Assembly: GCA_900756035.1 (NCBI GenBank)
Contig: CAAEIR010000073.1
Span: 1-5,232 of the forward strand
DNA: 5,232 nt
Reading direction: 5' to 3'
Source: an uncultured Anaerostipes sp.
GTDB lineage: Bacteria > Bacillota > Clostridia > Lachnospirales > Lachnospiraceae
In this document: positions 1-5,126 of the stretch, piece after piece
Position numbering within the stretch: the first letter of the stretch is position 1
How the letters are laid out: the number at the start of each line of letters is the position of its first letter
Notes under the pieces: generated by a model
Database searches by the model: none
What the model was told of the DNA's origin: nothing
Seen by the model: only the letters and a program-made list of their open reading frames with translations
Translations under genes and position numbers: made by a program

Positions 1-3
1 GTT

Positions 4-24
4 AGTAGTAAATAAGTAGTAAAT
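4..24. repeat. Short tandem direct repeat AGTAGTAAAT
   Basis: The 10-mer AGTAGTAAAT occurs at 4-13 and again at 15-24, an 11-nt period, in an AT-rich non-coding stretch beyond the operon terminator. Two copies only, so chance is quite possible in such AT-rich DNA. No other gene or RNA is visible in 1-108. Confidence 0.3.
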
Positions 25-102
25 TGATGTGTTTGTTTCCTTGAAAATGCTGATAGATACTGTGTTTTAGCGGATAATCAGATTTTTATTGTGTTTTTCT
101 AA

Positions 103-150
103 ATAAAAAATAACCAAAAAGGAGTGAATTCATCACTCTTTTTGGTTATT
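103..150 (-). terminator. Rho-independent terminator of the conjugation operon
   Basis: Arms at 109-127 and 133-150 pair over about 18 bp with a single bulged G (121 or 122) and a 5-nt loop at 128-132. Read on the minus strand, the stem is followed by TTTTTTAT (110-103). It begins 15 nt after the stop of the lysozyme/CHAP gene, so it ends the minus-strand operon. The plus side has no T-tract after the stem, so it is not clearly bidirectional. Confidence 0.9.
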
Positions 151-165
151 AGAAACAATATCAAC

Positions 166-1878
166 CTAGTTAATTGCCCCATAACCGTAGACAACTTTAC
201 TATCAATTACATAAGTGTTTTGCCTGCATTGATCATTAGAATTCCCTTCTATTGTATAAACAATACCGTTTTCTGATTTCTCCACAATACCTACATGATC
301 CGGTGTTCCATCGCTTTCCCAGTCAAAGAAAATGATATCTCCAGATTTTGGTATATACCTACGATCTTGCCATTGACCTTTGTCTTTGTACCATTTGACT
401 CCATCCACAACTGCTGCAAATTTAGGAATCGTGATATCAAGATCTCCAGATTGATACGCTACCCAACTTACAAAACAAGCACACCATTCCACACGCTCTT
501 TGTATCCATACCATGACCAGTAGGGAGTACCTCCTTGATTACCTATCTGTGAAGAAGCAATATTCACTAATTTACTATTGCTTGTGCCAAGTTCTGCAAA
601 CTGATAATAGCGTAATACATGAGGAACATACTCTGGATCTCCATAGCTGTTCCAACCATGTTTGCGAGCCTGATCATCTGCAAATACTTTGGCATTACCT
701 TGAGAATATGCACCAAAATTCTTTAATGCCCATGCAATATAACCATTGCCAAAATTATATCCCTGTAAAGCAAGACTTAAGGATGGTATATCTAAAGGAT
801 CAGTACAGTTTGCTTGTTTCAAGCATTCTGCGAAATTTTGTACCCCAACCTGAATAGAATAATCTGGGTCTGTGATTCCATTAGGTGTATTAGGAAACTT
901 AGTATTAAAAGCACATTCCGATGCCTGCATAGGATCATTTCCTTTACCTCCGCTTTCCTGCATCATGATTGCCTGTAAAGCATTTAGAAAATGAGGTATC
1001 TCATATTCATCTGCATATTTTTGTAGGGTAGATGTATGTGCAATCACTTCTGGAGATAACTGATTCCCTTCTCCGCTATTGGAACTGCCAGTCATGAAGA
1101 TCCCACCAATCAATGCAATTAAAAGAATAACTAGAATCGCAATCCATCCGATTGAATAAAGGAAAGTAATCGCAGTTTTAGTGGCTTGGATAGCATGTCT
1201 TGTTGCATTGGTTGTTTTCTTAACCACAGAATAGGACTTGCGCCCAATAGTTTTTATGGTATGATAGGATTCTTTTGTTGTCTTAGCGGATTTTATTGCT
1301 GATTGTTTAGCGAGTTCCTGCGAAGTTTTTACGGTCGCTTTTGAGTATCCTTTTATTGGACTGCGACTTCTTGTTAATGTCTTGACTGATTTCTTATCTG
1401 TTCTTTTTAACGACTTTCTTGATCGTCTATCTGTCGTTTTGATATCTTTTTGAATAGGTTCCTTCGTTTTGATTTTAGAAGAAGCAGGTTGAAGTGCATC
1501 ACTCTTTGCCTTATCAGCTGAAGCAGCACCCGTTCGTGATTTAGGTATACTGGATTGGGTAGTCGGTTCAATAGAAGAATCACTTATTAATTCATCCTTT
1601 TGATCTTTTCGTGTCTTGATTTTATTTCTAGCATATCTTGATACCTTTTGTGTCTGAATTTTGGCTTCAATTGCCGCTTTATTCACAAAATGTTCTGCAT
1701 GAGAGGATACTTGAGAGGTTGCATATTCATGAGGACTGCTATATTGGGTATCCGTCGATTCCTCTATGCGGTCTTTTGTTTTGGCGGTGACATTATGTAT
1801 ACGTTCTCCAGCTACTGCTGCCTTATCAATGGCTTTGATATCCTTGATGGTATTTTTGGTCTTTATATTTTTACTCAT
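166..1878 (-). CDS. Membrane-anchored lysozyme/CHAP peptidoglycan hydrolase of conjugation system (CD1108-like)
   Basis: This 570-aa protein probably opens the cell wall locally for the type IV secretion channel, the VirB1/CwlT role in Gram-positive conjugation. Residues 1-235 are very rich in Lys, Arg, Ser and Thr and look disordered and cytoplasmic. Residues about 236-263 form one transmembrane helix (IGWIAILVILLIALIGGIF). Residues about 275-428 resemble the CwlT/phage-type lysozyme family, with the likely catalytic Glu308 in MMQESGG and later LALQGYNFGNGYIAWA. Residues about 437-568 are a CHAP amidase/endopeptidase domain with Cys466 (EWCACFVSW), His528 (PDHVGIVE) and Glu544 (TIEGNS) as the probable catalytic set. 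There is no signal peptide; the internal helix should export the C-terminus (N-in/C-out). The start ATG overlaps the upstream stop as ATGA, with only a weak ribosome binding site, which suggests translational coupling. The basic N-terminus resembles that of CD1108-family mobile-element proteins from memory. Domain assignment is firm; the conjugation role is inferred from context. Confidence 0.9.
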   Translation of the reverse strand: MSKNIKTKNTIKDIKAIDKAAVAGERIHNVTAKTKDRIEESTDTQYSSPHEYATSQVSSHAEHFVNKAAIEAKIQTQKVSRYARNKIKTRKDQKDELISDSSIEPTTQSSIPKSRTGAASADKAKSDALQPASSKIKTKEPIQKDIKTTDRRSRKSLKRTDKKSVKTLTRSRSPIKGYSKATVKTSQELAKQSAIKSAKTTKESYHTIKTIGRKSYSVVKKTTNATRHAIQATKTAITFLYSIGWIAILVILLIALIGGIFMTGSSNSGEGNQLSPEVIAHTSTLQKYADEYEIPHFLNALQAIMMQESGGKGNDPMQASECAFNTKFPNTPNGITDPDYSIQVGVQNFAECLKQANCTDPLDIPSLSLALQGYNFGNGYIAWALKNFGAYSQGNAKVFADDQARKHGWNSYGDPEYVPHVLRYYQFAELGTSNSKLVNIASSQIGNQGGTPYWSWYGYKERVEWCACFVSWVAYQSGDLDITIPKFAAVVDGVKWYKDKGQWQDRRYIPKSGDIIFFDWESDGTPDHVGIVEKSENGIVYTIEGNSNDQCRQNTYVIDSKVVYGYGAIN

Positions 1879-2270
1879 CTTGAACTCACATCGTTATTTC
1901 TAAGTTGATAATCTTTGCAGTATTCTGGAAAACGAAGTTTAATTGCCTCAAAAAAATACGGTGCGTGTTCACAGGCAAAAAGTTCATAAGGGGTGCTGTC
2001 TTTTTCATGGCCTTCTTCCACGAACCCATTCCATAGATTAAAGGCAAGTTTTGTCACACATTCTGATCCACTGGTCTGCCAAGGTTCATATAAGGCATTA
2101 GGTTTGATACGATCTGTTTCTTTATCAAATATGGTGTCGAAATTATCTCTAAAATCTTTATTGATACCTAAAGTATAGAATAATGCCTGATGATAGGTAT
2201 CGTACTTACTTTCCTGCATCTGCTTCATAAAAAAATCTCTGTGTTCAACTGAATTGAATTTAATTTGCAT
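1875..2270 (-). CDS. DUF6075-like protein, ICE accessory gene of unknown function
   Basis: A 131-aa acidic, soluble protein with no signal peptide or membrane helix. It fits what I recall of the DUF6075 family carried by Firmicutes ICEs: an N-terminal EHRDFFMKQM segment, then YHQALFYTLGI, a central WQTSGSECVTKLAFNLWNG block, and a C-terminal FACEHAPYFFEAIKLRFPEY block rich in aromatics. The function is unknown. The length is normal for the family, so it looks complete. The start is the ATG at 2270, with only a weak Shine-Dalgarno match (GGTAAAG) 6 nt upstream; a terminator-like hairpin lies just before it. The stop overlaps the start of the lysozyme/CHAP gene by 4 nt, so the two are probably translated in tandem. 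Placement inside the conjugation module suggests a role in transfer or its control, which is inference only. Confidence 0.8.
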   Translation of the reverse strand: MQIKFNSVEHRDFFMKQMQESKYDTYHQALFYTLGINKDFRDNFDTIFDKETDRIKPNALYEPWQTSGSECVTKLAFNLWNGFVEEGHEKDSTPYELFACEHAPYFFEAIKLRFPEYCKDYQLRNNDVSSR

Positions 2271-2281
2271 TGTTCTTTACC

Positions 2282-2310
2282 AAAAAAACAAGGACAGATT
2301 ATCTCTGTCC
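2282..2310 (-). terminator. Intra-operon terminator-like hairpin overlapping the DUF6674 stop codon
   Basis: On the minus strand, GGACAGA (2310-2304) pairs perfectly with TCTGTCC (2298-2292) across the loop GATAA, which contains the TAA stop of the upstream gene. It is followed by TT, G and seven T (2288-2282). A 7-bp stem with a good T-tract is a plausible intrinsic terminator or attenuator lowering expression of the two downstream genes. Ribosomes reaching the stop would sit on the stem and could prevent it from forming, coupling read-through to translation. The structure is seen; the activity is inferred. Confidence 0.65.
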
Positions 2311-3078
2311 CAGTTCTATATCCTTTCTTGATTTATCATTTGATTTATTAAGTTGTTGCTTGTTTTTGATATCCTGCAATTCACTTTTTACTGATTTTTT
2401 TGAATTACTTTTATCTTCAAGTTTTTTAACACTGTTAATTGCATCATCTGTTTTCTGCGACATATGGGAGAAAGTGCTCATGGAAAAGAAGAGGCTTTCC
2501 TGAATCTTGGATAGTATACCTTTAGCTGTATCCCGTGGCTCTAAATCTTTGATTTCCTTTCCAACTAATACTCTGCCAGCGTTCTTCAAATGAGAATTGA
2601 CAGCGTGTACTTCATTACCAAGTTTGGTTAGCTTATCAATTCCATGGTCTGCGGATAGTGCAGCATGATTTAAGCCGCTTTTGATATTTTCAAGCATACC
2701 TTTCACATTTAATGATTTCATTGCAGTGACTAGAGCAGACTTCCCATGTTCCTTGAACTCTGTAATTGCTTTATCAACAGTTTTTACAATATGATTTTTT
2801 AACTTCATCAGCTGCCCTTTAGCTTCTTCAAGTTTGGTGACAACTTTATCGACTGCTCGACTTGCGGTTGCTCGTAATGTCTTATCCTGAATTGTATTCA
2901 GTTCCTGACGGACGTTTTTCAATTCTTCCAATACTGTATTAAATTGAAACTCCATCTGATCTACATAGCCAGCCAAAAGCTGAACACTGAGTTTCTCATC
3001 ATGCATTCCATTTTCCTCTAATAACTGAAGGAATGATTTCATATTCTCCTGATCTAATAAATTCTGTTTTTGTTCCAT
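2299..3078 (-). CDS. DUF6674-like coiled-coil protein, ICE accessory gene of unknown function
   Basis: A 259-aa, strongly helical, Lys/Glu-rich soluble protein. It resembles the DUF6674 family found next to virB4 in Tn1549-like elements: an N-terminal SFLQLLEENG segment, then LAGYVDQMEFQFNTVLEELKN (residues about 35-55), predicted coiled coil to about residue 110, the conserved-looking SHLKNAGRVLVGKE at 162-175, and a polar, lysine-rich tail from about 215. It has no signal peptide or membrane helix and no catalytic motif I recognise, so a structural or scaffolding role is possible but unproven. The start at 3078 is set by a good AAGGAG site (3093-3088) 9 nt upstream. That site overlaps the virB4 stop, so the two genes are tightly linked. 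The stop lies inside a terminator-like hairpin. It appears intact. Confidence 0.8.
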   Translation of the reverse strand: MEQKQNLLDQENMKSFLQLLEENGMHDEKLSVQLLAGYVDQMEFQFNTVLEELKNVRQELNTIQDKTLRATASRAVDKVVTKLEEAKGQLMKLKNHIVKTVDKAITEFKEHGKSALVTAMKSLNVKGMLENIKSGLNHAALSADHGIDKLTKLGNEVHAVNSHLKNAGRVLVGKEIKDLEPRDTAKGILSKIQESLFFSMSTFSHMSQKTDDAINSVKKLEDKSNSKKSVKSELQDIKNKQQLNKSNDKSRKDIELGQR

Positions 3079-3087
3079 TGCTTACAG

Positions 3088-3093
3088 CTCCTT
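3088..3093 (-). promoter_or_regulatory. Ribosome binding site fixing the DUF6674 start
   Basis: AAGGAG lies 9 nt before the ATG at 3078 and shares its first base with the TAA stop of virB4 (3095-3093). It is the best Shine-Dalgarno site within the minus-strand operon in this window and supports reinitiation after virB4. Confidence 0.75.
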
Positions 3094-3992
3094 TATTTCG
3101 TTTTTCTATCTGTTGGTTTGGTCGTCATCAACTGATATAATTTGGTATCTGTTGGGAAACGATTGATAAATGGTACTAACGAACTTCCATATTTTAAAAG
3201 TCCACATCCTGCATCGGCATTGGTGATATAAGACATTTGCTCATCCGAGATGTTCAACATTTTTGCCAGTTTCCCTCTATCCTGTGAAGCTTGATTCAGC
3301 ATAACGACAAATTCACTGTTGCTCAACATGGTACTTGCCATGATGGAATCCAGCAGATACTCTACATTTTGTGTAATACCTGTTGGATACGCATTTCTTT
3401 TACGAAATTGACGCCACGCACTATTGAAGAAAGATGCCGAGTATTCATTTTCAAAGACGACATGAAACTCATCGATGAACACATGTGTACGCATACCTTT
3501 ACGCCAGTTTTCTGTCACTCTGTTTAACATGGCGTCGGTAATAACAAGCAAGCCCATTGTCTTTAATTGTTTACCTAGATCCATAATGTCATAGACGATC
3601 ATGCGATTGTTGGTATCAACACTGGTCTTATGGGCAAATGCATTTAAAGATCCATTTGTAAATAGTTCAAGTTCTAAGGCAAGATTCTTTGCTTCTTTTT
3701 CTGGTTGCTCTAATAGTTTCTCTCTTAAAACAACTAGAGTAGGTAGTTTTCCTCCAGCCTGATAATCTTCATATACTAGGAATACGCAACGATCAATGAT
3801 TGACTTTTCTTTCGGTCCGATACCTTTTTTATCCAACTGTTCAAATAGGGAAAGGATGAATTCTGATTTGTCTATAACAGGGTTCTTTCCTTCTCCATAG
3901 TTTTCAACCATATCCATGGCGTTAATGTGATCGTCACTTCCTGCTGCAATATGAATAACCTCTCCGCCTAAGGCTTTAATCAAGGCAGAATA
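3093..3992 (-). CDS. virB4: VirB4-like conjugal transfer ATPase, second exon only (partial, intron-split)
   Basis: This encodes the C-terminal 299 residues of a VirB4-like type IV secretion ATPase, the cytoplasmic motor that powers pilus or channel assembly in conjugation. The part present begins YSALIKALGGEVIHIAAG, followed by HINAMDM; this is the segment that in Tn1549/CD1110-type VirB4 follows Walker A and its DPE motif. Walker B is visible as THVFIDEFHVVFE, followed by the ARKR-like WRQFRKRNAYPTGITQN block and the family-typical C-terminus (ISDEQMSYITNADAGCGLL, then the FPTDTKLYQLMTT end). Walker A is absent because it lies in exon 1. The exon starts directly after the 3' end of a group II intron. 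The in-frame ATG at 4160 is inside intron/maturase sequence and should not be used: it would add 56 false residues. The neighbouring DUF6674, DUF6075 and lysozyme/CHAP genes confirm the transfer context. Exon 1 is not in the window, so this copy is non-functional here unless completed elsewhere. Confidence 0.88.
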   Translation of the reverse strand, partial: YSALIKALGGEVIHIAAGSDDHINAMDMVENYGEGKNPVIDKSEFILSLFEQLDKKGIGPKEKSIIDRCVFLVYEDYQAGGKLPTLVVLREKLLEQPEKEAKNLALELELFTNGSLNAFAHKTSVDTNNRMIVYDIMDLGKQLKTMGLLVITDAMLNRVTENWRKGMRTHVFIDEFHVVFENEYSASFFNSAWRQFRKRNAYPTGITQNVEYLLDSIMASTMLSNSEFVVMLNQASQDRGKLAKMLNISDEQMSYITNADAGCGLLKYGSSLVPFINRFPTDTKLYQLMTTKPTDRKTK

Positions 3993-4067
3993 GTCGACTA
4001 AGTCGGCGGGATTGCTCCCGCTTTCTCGTCTAAGAACCGTACGTGATAGTTTCCCATCATACGGCTC
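3993..4067 (-). ncRNA. Group II intron domains V and VI (3' catalytic end)
   Basis: Domain V (4067-4034) is exactly 34 nt. It has an 8-bp basal stem starting GAGCCGTA, which carries the AGC catalytic triad, paired with TACGGTTC; a 2-nt CG bulge; a 6-bp upper stem UGAUGG/CUAUCA; and a GAAA tetraloop. Domain VI (4033-3993) has a GCGGGA/TCCCGC stem capped by GCAA, an AAA/CGA internal loop, and a basal stem GAC-GAG/CTT-GTC in which A3999 is bulged as the branch point. That A is 7 nt from the end if the intron ends at GAC (3993), with an AY terminus. This placement makes TAT at 3992 the first exon codon. The structure was derived by hand and is very close to the family consensus. Confidence 0.9.
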
Positions 4068-4077
4068 AAGCATTTCA

Positions 4078-4984
4078 TCACTCTTTCGAGCGGCTCTCAA
4101 GATATAGCTGTTGACAGCTTTTATGGGTATATGCCATATTTGGAACTTCATCTTTTCCACCTTCTGATTTTGGTATCTTGAAATAGATTTCTCTATCCCC
4201 TGTTACCTCTAAAGGCATTCCACAATGATAACAGCGACCATCTAGATTTTTCCAAATCAACTTAAATCTGCCTGATAATCTTCTCATCCCTTGTTTGAAT
4301 TTTCTCTCTTGAAAATATTCAGTATCAAGGTATGGATTCACTGTGGTTTGTACTTTGACGTGTCTTACAATTGGTATATGGTCTACTCGAAGTAATTCTT
4401 TGTTTTCTGTAGAAAATACCCAATTTCGGTTACCTCGTCTATGCCAATAATTCGTTGATACCCACCATCGTCCTTTATGCGGGTGCCTTCTTTTCGCCCA
4501 TCTCCATAATAATTCGTAAAGAATATAATCTATATGGGCAAAGGCTTCACTTGCGCATACACTCTGGTGATAATTCGCCCATCCTCTGATTTGCTGATTC
4601 AGCTTTTCAATCAGAACTTCCTGTTTCCAAGCCTTACCTCGTTTGAGAATGGTTTCTGATAAACTAGCTACAAATGCCTTGATAGATGCCTTGGACGGTT
4701 TGATTATCAATTTTCCATTGAATTTTCTAAATGTCCATCCAAGCATATCAAAGCCTTCATCAATGTGAGTGATGACTGTCTTTTCTTCTGACAGTTCCAG
4801 TCCTCTTTCCTTTAAGAACGATTGGATAACCATTTTTGCTTGCTCAGCTTTTTCTTTGGTATTGGCGGTCACGATGAAATCATCAGCATAACGAATTAAG
4901 TTAACTTTGTTATGTCTGTGAGTTTCCGCATTGATTTTTGCAACGGTGTACAAAGGGAACATTATAAAAATTAACAATGGACTA
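4078..4984 (-). pseudogene. ltrA: Group II intron reverse transcriptase/maturase, N-terminally truncated
   Basis: Intron-encoded proteins reverse-transcribe and help splice their intron RNA. This fragment of about 300 residues, against 500-600 in complete LtrA-type proteins, keeps RT block 5 with the catalytic LIRYADDFIV (YADD at 4890-4879), the RT7-like GFDMLGWTFRKF, the maturase X domain (LNQQIRGWANYHQ, then IDYILYELLWRWAKRRHP), and a C-terminal HNH-type zinc region (CYHCG, then IPKSEGG, then HKSC). RT blocks 0-3 and the PQGG motif are absent. A four-residue SPLL at 4983-4972 may be the last trace of the ISPLL part of block 4. The 26 residues that the open frame adds beyond 4983, up to an ATG at 5061, are antisense to plus-strand hairpins and are not maturase. 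The usual HH of the HNH motif reads YF here (EIYFKIPKSEGG). It ends with TGA 11 nt before domain V, as expected for an ORF in domain IV. Confidence 0.88.
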
Positions 4985-4990
4985 CCAATC
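4972..4990. other. Junction between intron remnant and unrelated plus-strand DNA
   Basis: To the left, all genes read on the minus strand and codon use is AT-rich. To the right, the signals read on the plus strand and the coding start is about 61% GC. The maturase reading frame loses recognisable similarity between the SPLL codons (4983-4972) and the first plus-strand hairpin (5001). I see no inverted repeats or target duplication here, and only one side is visible, so the mechanism (insertion, deletion, recombination or assembly join) cannot be read from this window. Confidence 0.65.
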
Positions 4991-5000
4991 TTACGCAGAG

Positions 5001-5035
5001 ATACCGCCCAAACGAGACTACGGGCGGTATTTTTG
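5001..5035 (+). terminator. Terminator-like hairpin I upstream of the plus-strand gene
   Basis: ATACCGCCC (5001-5009) pairs perfectly with GGGCGGTAT (5022-5030) across a 12-nt loop and runs into TTTT then G, giving five Ts counting the last stem base. The stem is strong and the T-tract modest. It may end transcription of whatever preceded the junction on the plus strand, or be the first of two hairpins in a regulated leader. Confidence 0.65.
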
Positions 5036-5067
5036 TAGCTTGGCAAGAAAGGAGGAACCACCCCACC

Positions 5068-5098
5068 GGGGCCTGATGAAAAATCAGGCCCCTTTTTT
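5068..5098 (+). terminator. Strong intrinsic terminator II upstream of the plus-strand gene
   Basis: GGGGCCTGAT (5068-5077) pairs perfectly with ATCAGGCCCC (5083-5092) over 10 bp with a GAAAA loop, followed directly by six T (5093-5098). This is a textbook intrinsic terminator. It stands only 28 nt before the ATG of the next gene, with no room for a promoter in between. It is therefore either a regulated attenuator for that gene or a terminator of an upstream gene that some transcripts pass. Confidence 0.85.
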
Positions 5099-5120
5099 CA
5101 TGCTCAAAATCAGGAGGTAA
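5076..5120 (+). promoter_or_regulatory. Possible 14-codon leader peptide overlapping terminator and RBS
   Basis: An ATG at 5076 that starts in the closing base pairs and loop of terminator II opens the frame MKNQAPFFMLKIRR, ending in TAA at 5118-5120 immediately after the AGGAGG of the next gene. Translating it would cover the descending arm of the terminator and deliver ribosomes to the next start site. A GGAGG at 5051-5055 lies about 20 nt upstream, too far for normal initiation unless structure closes the gap. The architecture is suggestive, but such a short frame can arise by chance. Confidence 0.3.
5112..5118 (+). promoter_or_regulatory. Ribosome binding site of the plus-strand gene
   Basis: AGGAGGT, a near-perfect Shine-Dalgarno sequence, lies 8 nt before the ATG at 5127 and fixes that start. 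Confidence 0.85.
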
Positions 5121-5126
5121 ACGTGT

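Larger units (their letters stand above)
109..3992 (-). mobile_element. Conjugation-module fragment of a Tn1549/CTn4-like ICE
   Basis: Four consecutive minus-strand genes form a transfer module: virB4 (second exon), DUF6674-like, DUF6075-like, and a membrane-anchored lysozyme/CHAP protein. The gene set and order match what I recall of Firmicutes elements of the Tn1549 and Clostridioides difficile CTn4 type (CD1110 VirB4 and CD1108 hydrolase families). The genes are packed with overlaps or short gaps and end at one strong terminator. Relaxase, coupling protein, integrase and attachment sites are not in the window, so neither element boundary nor mobility can be judged. The assignment rests on gene content, not on a search. 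Confidence 0.75.
3993..4984 (-). mobile_element. 5'-truncated group II intron inserted in virB4
   Basis: The intron remnant consists of the C-terminal part of the maturase ORF, an 11-nt gap, then domains V and VI, ending at the virB4 exon. The 5' half (domains I-III, the start of domain IV and the N-terminal part of the reverse transcriptase) is missing: recognisable maturase sequence stops near 4972-4984, where unrelated plus-strand DNA begins. About 1 kb of an element normally 2-3 kb long is present. Without domain I it cannot splice in cis or move by itself. Confidence 0.85.

Noticed and set aside
1..108. Possible gene, promoter or att site at the left edge
   Set aside because: AT-rich, with no open frame of useful length, no convincing -35/-10 pair and no inverted repeats; only a small two-copy direct repeat is visible.
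295..516. Plus-strand frame of 73 codons
   Set aside because: It lies fully inside the lysozyme/CHAP gene on the other strand, has no ribosome binding site and no recognisable protein features.
513..857. Plus-strand frame of 114 codons
   Set aside because: Antisense to the lysozyme domain, whose own frame has clear catalytic motifs. No independent support.
2270..2503. Plus-strand frame of 77 codons with Leu/Phe/Ser-rich sequence
   Set aside because: The hydrophobic look comes from being antisense to a Lys/Glu-rich coiled-coil gene; no start signal.
3291..3527. Plus-strand frame of 78 codons
   Set aside because: Antisense to the Walker B part of virB4, which is clearly the coding strand.
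4985..5061. Extension of the maturase ORF to an ATG at 5061 (26 extra N-terminal residues)
   Set aside because: The stretch is antisense to the plus-strand hairpin region, has no Shine-Dalgarno site and shows none of the RT blocks expected before YADD. It is a chance open frame across the junction.
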